DNA of 14,625 nt. Source: WGMK01 sp044359155. Its GTDB lineage: Bacteria > Hydrogenedentota > Hydrogenedentia > Hydrogenedentales > JAEUWI01. The DNA lies in NCBI GenBank assembly GCA_044359155.1, contig JBIKMR010000089.1, forward strand, positions 1-14,625, written 5' to 3'. This document shows, in pieces, positions 7,466 through 13,863 of the stretch (its first letter is position 1; the number at the start of each line of letters is the position of its first letter). The translations under genes were made by a program, and so were the position numbers. The notes beneath the pieces were generated by a model. It saw only the letters and a list, made by a program, of their open reading frames with translations. It made no database searches and was not told the origin of the DNA.

Positions 7466-7496
7466 ACGCCGCCGGGCAACCCCCGGCGGCGTTTCC
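7466..7496 (+). terminator. Rho-independent terminator of the ATPase operon
   Basis: A perfect 11-bp GC-rich stem (ACGCCGCCGGG, 7466-7476, pairing with 7482-7492) encloses a CAACC loop and is followed by TTTCCATTT. It begins 29 nt after the EIIA stop and includes EIIA within the ATPase transcription unit. The interrupted T tract is weaker than ideal. Confidence 0.8.
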
Positions 7497-7509
7497 ATTT
7501 CATACCGCC

Positions 7510-7705
7510 CCTGTTGTGGCGTGCTCGTTGCCAAGGTCTCCTTGGCAACGCACTTGCCCCGGAAGCTCCGCTTCCACACCGCAGCACCAGCCCCAAGCCT
7601 GTTGTGGCGTGGTCTCCTGACCGCGCCACCTCCCGAGTCTTCGAGGCCCCGCGCCTCGCGGGGTTCCTCCTCCTTCGCCGCTTTGCCCCTTTGCATGAAA
7701 ACCCC
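7510..7705. repeat. Composite hairpin-rich noncoding repeat element
   Basis: The 378-base space between EIIA and the next gene is filled by repeats after the terminator. CCTGTTGTGGCGTG occurs exactly twice (7510-7523 and 7598-7611). Each copy leads into a hairpin with GGTCTCCT at its tip: an 11-bp perfect stem at 7526-7550 and an 11-bp stem with one wobble at 7604-7629. Further small hairpins lie at 7561-7575 (GGAAGC/GCTTCC) and 7647-7663 (CCCCGCG/CGCGGGG). The right end (7673-7705, CTTCGCCGCTTTGCCCCTTTG then CATGAAAA) resembles a CTTTGCGCCTTTGCGTGAAA-like repeat that I recall from several bacterial phyla. The open frames crossing it are low-complexity and not credible genes. Nothing clear is seen between 7706 and 7798 apart from C-rich tracts. 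Confidence 0.6.
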
Positions 7706-7815
7706 TCCTTCCCCTCCCCTCTTTTCCAGCCTTCCCCCGTTCCAGATTCTCCCCAGTGCAACGCCCTGACACTATGGGTAGGGACATATCACCAACCCAA
7801 AAAAGGACCTGCACC

Positions 7816-8292
7816 ATGAACATCCGCACCCTCACCCGCCGCGAATCCTGGATGACCGACGCCGAATGGCGACAGATCCTCCGCCACCGCCGCGCCATCC
7901 TCAAAGACTTCGCCGAGCGCGAAATCCCCCTCACCATCTTTATTGGCCTGCGACTGCACGCCTACCTTTTCGCGCTCATTCTCACCCAGCGCAATGAGAC
8001 CGCCCTGCTCTCCCCCACCTACGATGGCGCCACCCTGCCCATACCCACCCCCGAACAATTCGACGCACTCATCGCCGCACGCGAAAAACTCACCCGCCTC
8101 GCATCCGAAATAGAACACGGTCCCAAAGCCACCGCGACCACCGAAACCACCCAAGACCCCCTGCCCGAATCCGCAAACGAGACCCCACTCATCCAAGCCA
8201 CCATCCCGCTACCCACCCCCGCCACGCCCCCGAATCCCACCTACCAACTCAACCGCCAACAACGCCGCGCCCTCGCAAGAAGAGCGGCTTAG
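7816..8292 (+). CDS. Uncharacterised 158-aa protein
   Basis: I do not recognise this protein. The first 65 residues are probably helical and well ordered (MTDAEWRQILRHRRAILKDF, then a hydrophobic stretch IPLTIFIGLRLHAYLFALIL). The middle (about 65-105) is weakly structured with a helix at TPEQFDALIAAREKLTRLAS. The remainder is Pro/Thr-rich and ends in a basic NRQQRRALARRAA tail. There is no signal peptide and no catalytic motif that I can name. The start at 7816 is preferred over the in-frame GTG 7756 because AAAAAAGGA (7799-7807) lies 8 nt upstream. The gene stands alone between repeat-rich noncoding stretches and has strongly C-biased codons. It could bind RNA or DNA through the basic tail, but that is a guess. 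Confidence 0.65.
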   Translation: MNIRTLTRRESWMTDAEWRQILRHRRAILKDFAEREIPLTIFIGLRLHAYLFALILTQRNETALLSPTYDGATLPIPTPEQFDALIAAREKLTRLASEIEHGPKATATTETTQDPLPESANETPLIQATIPLPTPATPPNPTYQLNRQQRRALARRAA

Positions 8293-8333
8293 GAATGGGA
8301 GCGCAGCGACCAACGCGGCACCCGGCCCACGCC

Positions 8334-8361
8334 GTAGGTGCCAGACATGTCTGGCACCTAC
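8334..8361. repeat. Perfect 28-bp palindrome (REP-like)
   Basis: Each half reads GTAGGTGCCAGACA on its own strand, meeting at ACATGT with no unpaired spacer in the DNA. It lies 41 nt behind the stop codon of the 158-aa gene. In RNA it would form a stem of about 12 bp with a tight CATG loop, but no T-run follows on either side, so it is more like a REP or mobile palindrome or a protein-binding site than a standard terminator. Confidence 0.7.
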
Positions 8362-8512
8362 ACAACCAGCGCCACTTGAAGTGCGGCTGCTTGCCGTCGC
8401 TCTAACGTAGGCCGCTTGCTGCCGTCGTAGCGTGAATCGCTTCAAACTCTTGTTGAATCTGAAGAGTCTACGAAAGTAAGGTCATGCTCATCCGCGCACA
8501 ATGTGCTCACGG

Positions 8513-8526
8513 AAGTAAGCTTACTT
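8513..8526. repeat. 14-bp perfect palindrome upstream of the dioxygenase gene
   Basis: AAGTAAGCTTACTT is its own reverse complement and lies 86 nt upstream of the dioxygenase start. Its left half is part of a repeated ACGRAAGTAAG (also at 8470-8480). Size and position fit an operator for a dimeric regulator; this is inferred. Confidence 0.45.
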
Positions 8527-8612
8527 GGCAAGAGCGACAGCAATCGACCGCACTCCAAGCGAACTCGCCACCATCCATAGGCACCCCATGATTTACAGGC
8601 ACAACAACCCGC

Positions 8613-9392
8613 ATGAGTACCGACGCAAAGTATTTCGTGGGTGAGGCTGGGTACTATCTCCAACCAAGCCTGCTCAATGAAGATGAAATAAACGCTCTCA
8701 CCGCTGCGATTGAAGCTATCAACGGCAACGCAGCGCACATGCGCGAGTCGGTTTATGCCATTCGCAACCCGCATCTTGCAGCGCCTGACTTGGTGAACAT
8801 CTTGAAAGAAACCATTTTGCCTGGCTTGGCCGAATCTTTATTCGAGGATGAGCCACGCATTGTCCGCTCCCTGTATTTCGACAAACCCGTGGATGCGAAC
8901 TGGCGCGTGCCATGGCACCAAGACCGCGTGGTTGCGCTTGCAGAAATGGGCGATGCTCCAGGGTTTCAGGCGTGGTCTACGAAGGATGGCATTCCGCATG
9001 CCCAAGCCCCGGTAGCCTTGTTGGAACGCATGGTCACCATTCGCATCCACATAGACGATTGCGACGCTGCCAATGGTGCCTTGCACGTAGTGCCGGGTTC
9101 GCATCGTGGTGGCTTTCTTGGGCCGAAAGAGATCATGGCCCTACGCGATGAACACGGAGATTACATCTGCAAAGTTCCACGTGGCGGAGCCATGCTGATG
9201 AAGCCGCTGCTGCCCCATGCTTCGAACCCGGCAACAACGCCCCGCCACCGACGCGTGCTCCACTTAGAGTTGGCCGACTGCGCACCCGCCCCGGAGCTGG
9301 CGTGGCACGCGCCCGCTTTCCTCAGCAGAAGCAGTGCGCCCCTACCCCTCAAAACGTTCCACGAAAGTAAGCCGATTGCCGAAGGGGTCTGA
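8613..9392 (+). CDS. Phytanoyl-CoA dioxygenase (PhyH) family protein
   Basis: This 259-residue protein belongs to the Fe(II)/2-oxoglutarate-dependent oxygenases of the PhyH type. The iron-binding triad is visible: His102 and Asp104 in PWHQDRVVAL, and the distal His202 in KPLLPHASNP. Arg213, 11 residues after His202, is placed to bind 2-oxoglutarate. The segment DDCDAANGALHVVPGSHRGG is a family hallmark. The length is normal and no signal peptide is seen, so it should be cytosolic. The substrate cannot be read from the sequence; PhyH proteins hydroxylate lipids, natural products and small metabolites. Only a distant AGG precedes the ATG, so the ribosome site is weak. Codons are less GC-biased than in the ATPase genes, and the gene stands alone, which could mean separate acquisition. 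Its 3' end overlaps the opposing VOC gene by 51 nt. Confidence 0.88.
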   Translation: MSTDAKYFVGEAGYYLQPSLLNEDEINALTAAIEAINGNAAHMRESVYAIRNPHLAAPDLVNILKETILPGLAESLFEDEPRIVRSLYFDKPVDANWRVPWHQDRVVALAEMGDAPGFQAWSTKDGIPHAQAPVALLERMVTIRIHIDDCDAANGALHVVPGSHRGGFLGPKEIMALRDEHGDYICKVPRGGAMLMKPLLPHASNPATTPRHRRVLHLELADCAPAPELAWHAPAFLSRSSAPLPLKTFHESKPIAEGV

Positions 9393-9728
9393 CACATTCA
9401 TGCACCAGCCGTAGAATTCCTTGCTTACGCAGGGCTTCATGTAGCGATACTCCTTCGAGGCCAATTCGGCATGGAAAGCGTGTATGTCTTGCATCTCGAT
9501 GAAAGTGCGTGCACCGGGGGAACTGTCGCCATGGTGTTCGGACAGGTGGAAGATCAACGCGCCGCGCGATATCTGCATGTAGAGGGGAAAGTTATCGCCA
9601 AAGCGGTGCTCCCACTCCACGGTGAAGCCAAGGTAGTCCACGTAGAATTCCCTTGTCTTGGCATCGTCGAAGATACGCAGGATGGGAATGGTCTTCAGGA
9701 ACGTAATGCCCGGCGAGGCTTCGCTCAT
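9342..9728 (-). CDS. VOC superfamily protein (glyoxalase/bleomycin-resistance-like)
   Basis: This 128-residue protein is of the vicinal-oxygen-chelate fold. The pattern is typical of the group close to bleomycin-binding proteins: LKTIPILRIFDDAKTREFYV, DYLGFTVEWEHRFGDNFPLY, the strand ALIFHLSEHHGDSSPG, and the closing strand DPFGNRLTFVE. The beta1 position that carries a metal-binding His in glyoxalase I is occupied by Thr/Ile here, so a binding or sequestration role, or a different chemistry, is possible. It is the last gene of the minus-strand prepilin operon. Its ATG overlaps the stop of the HEAT gene in an ATGA, so it is translationally coupled although its function seems unrelated. Its last 51 nt overlap the dioxygenase gene on the other strand. 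Confidence 0.88.
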   Translation of the reverse strand: MSEASPGITFLKTIPILRIFDDAKTREFYVDYLGFTVEWEHRFGDNFPLYMQISRGALIFHLSEHHGDSSPGARTFIEMQDIHAFHAELASKEYRYMKPCVSKEFYGWCMNVSDPFGNRLTFVERFEG

Positions 9729-10642
9729 TCGGCAGCCTTCGCCTTCACTTCTGTTGCGGCGATAGGGGTCTGGCGCTCGGCCCAGGCTTGCCAGTCTTCG
9801 GGCTTTTCAAAGTCCTGGCCCGTGTGCTCCTTGAGAATCTTGCGCACGGCGGACTGCACATCCCCGTCTTCATCGGCCAAGCCTGCGGCCACCTTGCCGA
9901 GTGCCTTGGTGTCAGGCACTTCCTTGTTCAACGCGCCCGACAATTCCCGATACGCCGCAGACCGCACATACCACACAGGGTCGGCAGTTGCCTTCTCCAG
10001 CATCGCGTCGCGGTCTGGCCCTTCGCCCTGCGCTATCAGCGCCACGGCTTTTTCCCGCGCGCGCGGATGCTCATGCGTTTGCAGCACATCACCCGCCACT
10101 TCGCGCGCGTCTGCAGGGCTGGCCTTGGCCAGGGCTTCGAGCAGGTACTGGCCCATCTGTGGAGCACTGCTTTCAATACCCTCGCGCAACAAAGGCGCGG
10201 CTCTGCTGCCCATGCCCGCTATCGCTTCCACATATACCGGCTCCAGCGCCTCCTCCCCCACGGCAGCTTCTTCAGGTCGCAACACAATGCGCTCCAGCTC
10301 CGCCGTCACTTCGGTGTAGTACTTCACCGCGTCCTCGTCCGTGGCCAGCTCGGGGCGCAGGTTGATGACAGGAACGGGAACCGCTTCGGTCTCCTCATCC
10401 GCATCGGCAGCAGCCTCCATCTCCCCCTCTTCCTCCCCCACCACCTCGCCAATCTCAATGGACTCGATCATGTCCTTGTATACGGCGATTTTTCCCTTGG
10501 GAATCTCCACGTATACGGGGTCTGCCTCGGCATCCACCACACGCCCCTCGATAACGAAGCCCGTGGTGAGCGTGACAATATCCGCATACGCGGTGGCGCA
10601 GGAGAGGGTTAGAGCTGCAAGGGTAACGAAGCGCATGGTCAT
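9725..10642 (-). CDS. Secreted HEAT-repeat protein
   Basis: This 305-residue protein has a type I signal peptide (residues 1-20, ending ATAYA before Asp21). It continues with a short beta-rich module (DIVTLTTGFVIEGRVVD ... PKGKIAVYKDMIESIEI), a pattern I associate with envelope proteins of PVC-like bacteria. An acidic linker (about 66-88) follows, then alpha-helical HEAT-like repeats (about 105-275): helices such as PLLREGIESSAPQMGQYLLE, DPVWYVRSAAYREL and DEDGDVQSAVRKILKEHTGQ. The end GQDFEKPEDWQAWAER is a frequent closing motif of bacterial HEAT proteins. It is probably a periplasmic scaffold for protein-protein contacts. It is coupled by ATGA overlaps to the PilX-like gene upstream and the VOC gene downstream, so it may help assemble the pilus or pseudopilus. 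The start may be at the Met at 10636 instead. Confidence 0.8.
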   Translation of the reverse strand: MTMRFVTLAALTLSCATAYADIVTLTTGFVIEGRVVDAEADPVYVEIPKGKIAVYKDMIESIEIGEVVGEEEGEMEAAADADEETEAVPVPVINLRPELATDEDAVKYYTEVTAELERIVLRPEEAAVGEEALEPVYVEAIAGMGSRAAPLLREGIESSAPQMGQYLLEALAKASPADAREVAGDVLQTHEHPRAREKAVALIAQGEGPDRDAMLEKATADPVWYVRSAAYRELSGALNKEVPDTKALGKVAAGLADEDGDVQSAVRKILKEHTGQDFEKPEDWQAWAERQTPIAATEVKAKAAE

Positions 10643-12759
10643 TTCTTCACTTCGGCAGTCTGGAACAAGCGCACGCTGCGCTTGAGCGAAAGACCCGTGC
10701 TGTCGGTCACGTTGAGCAAGTTCTGAACGCGGGGATCGTATTGAAGGTTAAAGCCGAATCCCCTACCGCTGCCCCCGTCGCTGCCCGATGCAAGTATGCC
10801 AAGGTCTGCCGCAAAGGCCGCGCCGCGCAGGCGCAGACTGCCGTACATGTTCGATCTATGCCGGTTCCAGCTTGGCAAGAATCCCATCAGTGCGTTGTTG
10901 GTGTAGAGCAGGCCGTCAATCTTGAAGCCCCGCTTGCTGGTGTCCTTGTCGCGGCTGCGCTCGTCGTTCCACCAGATTTGCTTCAGCTGGTCCTCGTTCA
11001 TCCAGCCGCCATCGGGAGACATGCTCAACACCGCCCCGCGCTTCAGTTCGTCCTCGGGCATAATCCCCATCAGCCAGCTGTCGTACTGTAGGGCGCGCAA
11101 GTCCTTGGTGCTGGTAAAGCGATACGTGCGGTCGCCCTCGCGCATCTGGTAATAGCGCGGCACATAGGACTTGTCACTCGACGCCTTCGTGTATTCCTCC
11201 TGGTTGAACTTCATCATCTGCTGTGTCGTCCAGGAAAGGTAATACCCCTTGTCCAGCGGGGGAGACATGTCGTTTGTCTCGTCGTTCAGGTAGGCCAGGC
11301 GCGTCCCCCTGTCCCCAGCACGGTTGCGCTCGGTCCATTTGTTCTTGCCAAAGTCCGCCTCGTTGATTGCCGCCGCCGTAATGAAATCTCCCACCACAAT
11401 GTTTCCGCCAGCGGCATACCCCACCAGATTCTGCGTGCCGTCCTTCGCCGCGCCATAATCGGTGGCGTCCGCGTTGGTGGTGTCGCCCACAAAATAGATG
11501 TTGCGGCGCGCCTGAATTTTTCCCGTGCCCTTCACCTTGCCGGTAATCACCACGTCGCCATCCACAAACACGTCGCCCTCGATTTCGATGGGGTCCGCGT
11601 CCGTGCCTACCAGCACCACGTTGCCATCGTAGTTGCCGGTGGACAAATACTTGATGGCCTCGTTGCTCCCCTTGGGCAGGGCCGCCTGGTCGTAGGCCTT
11701 GCCCTTGGGCACGCCATAGGCCAAGCCGCCAGAGATGCTCCCGCCCTTCGACGCGCCCTTGTGCTCTTTCCACTCCTCATCATCCACCACGCGGTTCCCA
11801 TTGCCATCTTTTATGACGGCGGGAATTGATGTGGGCAATACGCCGTCGGTCATTTCCGCCTGTGTGGTGGGATAGTCCTTATAGAAGCTCGCATTCTTTT
11901 CGGGCAGACCCAAGCCATCCACCCCGGCGAAATCAAAGTATTCTTCGCTCAGCCCACCCTTACTGTCCTGAAGAATCTTGCCGCTCGAATCGATCGAGTT
12001 GGCCTTGAACGCTGTCACTGTCAAGCTGCTCAACAGGTTAGAAAAAATGTTGCTCTTGACCACGTTTACCTGCCCGCGCGAGTGGATGCTGCCCGCGATG
12101 CGCGAACGCGCGCTTACGGTCTCGATGTTCATTTTCTCAAGCACGCCAATCTTCACGCGGTCGAAGCTGCCGAAGTTCTTGCTGTCCTTGTTGTTCAACC
12201 GCTCGACGCTGTCCACCACCGTGTGGCACATCACGCATTCCATGTTGTTCGCCATCAGCGCATAGTCGAAGGCCTCGAAGGCTTGTCCTCCGATGGTGAA
12301 CAACTGCACCGCACGGCGCTCGCGCCCGTTGGCCTCGGCGATGCTGGTCACCTTGAGCACGGTGGATTCCGCGCTGTCCACCCGCTCGACCTCGACCGCC
12401 TTGATGACCGCCCCGCTGGCCAGCTTGATTTCTCCGTCCAGCAGGTCCTTGGTCAACTTGCCCACCACCTTGTCCAGGTATCCCTTGAAGCCACCCAGCA
12501 CGGGCAGGTCTTTCCCGAGGTTCTGGAGATACTGGTCCCACACCTTTGCCACGGCGAACTCGAGCCCGGCGTCTGCTGCGTCAGATGCGGCGCGAATCCC
12601 TTGGTACGTCTGGGCAGCCAAATGCTCGCGCCGCAATTGCAACATGGTGAGCATCATGAAACCAGCGAGGGCCGAACTGAACAGCACCACGATTACCAGC
12701 GCGATGCCGCGCTGGTTGCGCTTATTGGCCTTGGCGGGTGGTATGGATGAATTGCTCAT
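10639..12759 (-). CDS. PilX/GspK-like prepilin protein with a CxxCH heme-type motif
   Basis: This 706-residue protein is far larger than standard PilX (about 200). It has a basic leader to NQRG (18), then a hydrophobic helix IALVIVVLFSSALAGFMML (19-37). It lacks the Glu5 of major pilins, as in GspK/PilX tip subunits. Residues 42-75 continue the pilin helix. ECVMCHTVV holds Cys175, Cys178 and His179, a CxxCH heme c attachment motif (12223-12237 on the + strand). An EF-hand-like loop DGNGNRVVDDEE spans 318-329. Repeating short strands at about 388-426 (EIEGDVFVDGDVVITGKVKG) suggest a beta-solenoid. The C-terminal region has IDGLLYTNNALMGF and NLQYDPRVQNLL, which I know from PilX-like C-termini. 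The gene starts 2 nt after the PilW-like gene and overlaps the HEAT gene by 4 nt. A tip or surface-adhesin role is inferred, and heme loading is untested. Confidence 0.8.
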   Translation of the reverse strand: MSNSSIPPAKANKRNQRGIALVIVVLFSSALAGFMMLTMLQLRREHLAAQTYQGIRAASDAADAGLEFAVAKVWDQYLQNLGKDLPVLGGFKGYLDKVVGKLTKDLLDGEIKLASGAVIKAVEVERVDSAESTVLKVTSIAEANGRERRAVQLFTIGGQAFEAFDYALMANNMECVMCHTVVDSVERLNNKDSKNFGSFDRVKIGVLEKMNIETVSARSRIAGSIHSRGQVNVVKSNIFSNLLSSLTVTAFKANSIDSSGKILQDSKGGLSEEYFDFAGVDGLGLPEKNASFYKDYPTTQAEMTDGVLPTSIPAVIKDGNGNRVVDDEEWKEHKGASKGGSISGGLAYGVPKGKAYDQAALPKGSNEAIKYLSTGNYDGNVVLVGTDADPIEIEGDVFVDGDVVITGKVKGTGKIQARRNIYFVGDTTNADATDYGAAKDGTQNLVGYAAGGNIVVGDFITAAAINEADFGKNKWTERNRAGDRGTRLAYLNDETNDMSPPLDKGYYLSWTTQQMMKFNQEEYTKASSDKSYVPRYYQMREGDRTYRFTSTKDLRALQYDSWLMGIMPEDELKRGAVLSMSPDGGWMNEDQLKQIWWNDERSRDKDTSKRGFKIDGLLYTNNALMGFLPSWNRHRSNMYGSLRLRGAAFAADLGILASGSDGGSGRGFGFNLQYDPRVQNLLNVTDSTGLSLKRSVRLFQTAEVKK

Positions 12760-12761
12760 GG

Positions 12762-13388
12762 CTAGTTTCTCACCGCGACGGTGAAGGTGTTCTCTTCTGA
12801 ATTGGTGCGCTGGCTGTTGCTCAGGTCGGCAAAGCGCGCGGCCACGGTCACGTCGATCTTGCTGCCGTCTTTGGTCTTGGCAAAGGTAAGCCGGTCGATG
12901 CCGCGCGCGAGAATGCGGGTCTCGCCCTCCCCGGTGTATTCCTTGTCACCGTTGAGGTCTTCCAGCCGCTCAATCACCCGGTCCAGAAAGCCGTTGCCGT
13001 CTTCGTCCTCCTTGCCGTCCATCTTCAGGTTCAAGTTCTTGTCCTCGGTGCGCAGACGGATGGTTATAGGATTGCTCCACGTGGTGCCGTCCAGGCTCAT
13101 GGGCACCTGATAGGTAACGCTGATGGTATCGGGCGACACGGTCAACCCCTTCACGGGGGGGCTCAAGCTACTGTCATCCTCGAGTGCTGCACTCTCAAGT
13201 TCCTGGGTGATTGCCAGGGTGGCGTCGCGCAGGCCTGCCGTCACGCCTGTATAGGCTTCCTGCATACGCCACGCCTGCACTGTGCGCACCAGCACCGTGC
13301 CGGTGATGGCGAACATGCCAGTTAGCAGGGCAGAAGTCACCATCATTTCGATGAGCGTGTAGCCCTTGTTGCGGCGCGGCTCATTCAT
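12762..13388 (-). CDS. PilW-like prepilin protein
   Basis: This 208-residue protein has a class III (prepilin peptidase) signal: leader MNEPRRNKG followed by YTLIEMMVTSALLTGMFAIT, including Glu at position 5 of the mature chain. The rest is a helix (about 35-70) and a beta-rich globular part. Residues 123-156 contain two acidic loops, DEDGNGFLD and DLNGDKEYTGEGE, resembling calcium-binding loops. The length is between GspJ and PilW. It overlaps the PilV-like gene by 8 nt and is followed after 2 nt by the PilX-like gene, the usual minor-pilin order V-W-X. It is likely a minor pilin or pseudopilin that primes filament assembly at the inner membrane. No prepilin peptidase or assembly ATPase is encoded in this window. 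Confidence 0.85.
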   Translation of the reverse strand: MNEPRRNKGYTLIEMMVTSALLTGMFAITGTVLVRTVQAWRMQEAYTGVTAGLRDATLAITQELESAALEDDSSLSPPVKGLTVSPDTISVTYQVPMSLDGTTWSNPITIRLRTEDKNLNLKMDGKEDEDGNGFLDRVIERLEDLNGDKEYTGEGETRILARGIDRLTFAKTKDGSKIDVTVAARFADLSNSQRTNSEENTFTVAVRN

Positions 13389-13824
13389 AGTTGCTCAACC
13401 CGGTGGATAGAGTGACGGTGGCACGTCGCCCCCGCATGTCTTCCCAAGTTACATCCACGTTGACCAGCAACACCCCGGGGGCGGGGGTGGAATAAGAGAT
13501 GGTGCGCGTGGCGGCCTTGAGCACCTTGCTCACCAGTTTCTGCTCGCCATCGGGGAAGAGTTCCTTGATGCCCAGCGGCACCACGGCTCCAAGCGTGCGG
13601 GATTCGCGCACTTCGTCGAGCAGGGCGCGGGCTTGTTCCACGGCAACGGTGCGCTGCCGGGTAATCACGTTGGCCTCATACGAGGTGACAATGCCACCGA
13701 TGACCGACACCAATGCCACCGAGAGGATGGCCACGGAGAACATCATCTCGATTAGGCTTAAGCCGGCATTCGGCTTGCACAGGGGAACAGATGCCCCTGT
13801 TAATGATTTTCCCCAATACACCAC
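13381..13824 (-). CDS. PilV-like prepilin protein (start uncertain)
   Basis: This is a type IV prepilin-like protein with the cleavage context KPNAG followed by LSLIEMMFSVAILSVALVSV, Glu at position 5, and a long N-terminal helix running to VEQARALLDEVRES. The remaining 75 or so residues form a small globular domain. The frame opens at a TTG at 13893, but that TTG is part of a TTGACA -35 box of a good promoter. I therefore prefer GTG 13824 (21-residue leader), preceded by GGTGGAG (13836-13842) at an 11-nt spacing. A CTG at 13782 would give the very typical short leader M-CKPNAG and is a third option; from 13893 the protein would be 170 aa with a 44-residue leader. The gene is the first of the five-gene minus-strand operon and overlaps the next by 8 nt. 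The family is clear and the start is not. Confidence 0.75.
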   Translation of the reverse strand: MVYWGKSLTGASVPLCKPNAGLSLIEMMFSVAILSVALVSVIGGIVTSYEANVITRQRTVAVEQARALLDEVRESRTLGAVVPLGIKELFPDGEQKLVSKVLKAATRTISYSTPAPGVLLVNVDVTWEDMRGRRATVTLSTGLSNYE

Positions 13825-13863
13825 GGCTTTTGCTGCTCCACCGATTGGGTACGTTTCGCACGC

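Larger units (their letters stand above)
8293..8612. other. Intergenic region with palindromes, no gene
   Basis: This 320-base stretch has no convincing reading frame. It contains a perfect 28-bp palindrome (8334-8361) and GCTGCTTGCCGTCG-like near-repeats around 8385-8430. It also has an ACTCTT/AAGAGT stem around 8445-8466 and two copies of ACGRAAGTAAG (8470-8480, 8509-8519), the second running into a 14-bp palindrome. GC content falls in the second half, toward the dioxygenase gene. I could not identify a clear sigma-70 promoter for the dioxygenase here. Confidence 0.6.

Noticed and set aside
6172..7761. 529-codon minus-strand open frame opposite atpD and EIIA
   Set aside because: It spans a terminator and the repeat element and shows low-complexity sequence, so it is a shadow frame.
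8442..8500. Possible decayed copy of a VOC gene end on the minus strand (codons for LTFV, as in the intact VOC gene)
   Set aside because: Only four identical residues and an 11-nt match are shared; nothing VOC-like precedes them, so chance or a small shared box is more likely.
7500..8612. CRISPR array or insertion sequence in the repeat-rich region
   Set aside because: Repeats are not regularly spaced with unique spacers, no transposase frame is present, and no terminal inverted repeats with target duplication could be seen.
9471..10612. Plus-strand open frames opposite the HEAT and VOC genes
   Set aside because: They mirror coding sequence with a signal peptide, HEAT helices and VOC strands on the minus strand, and they have no ribosome sites or recognisable domains.
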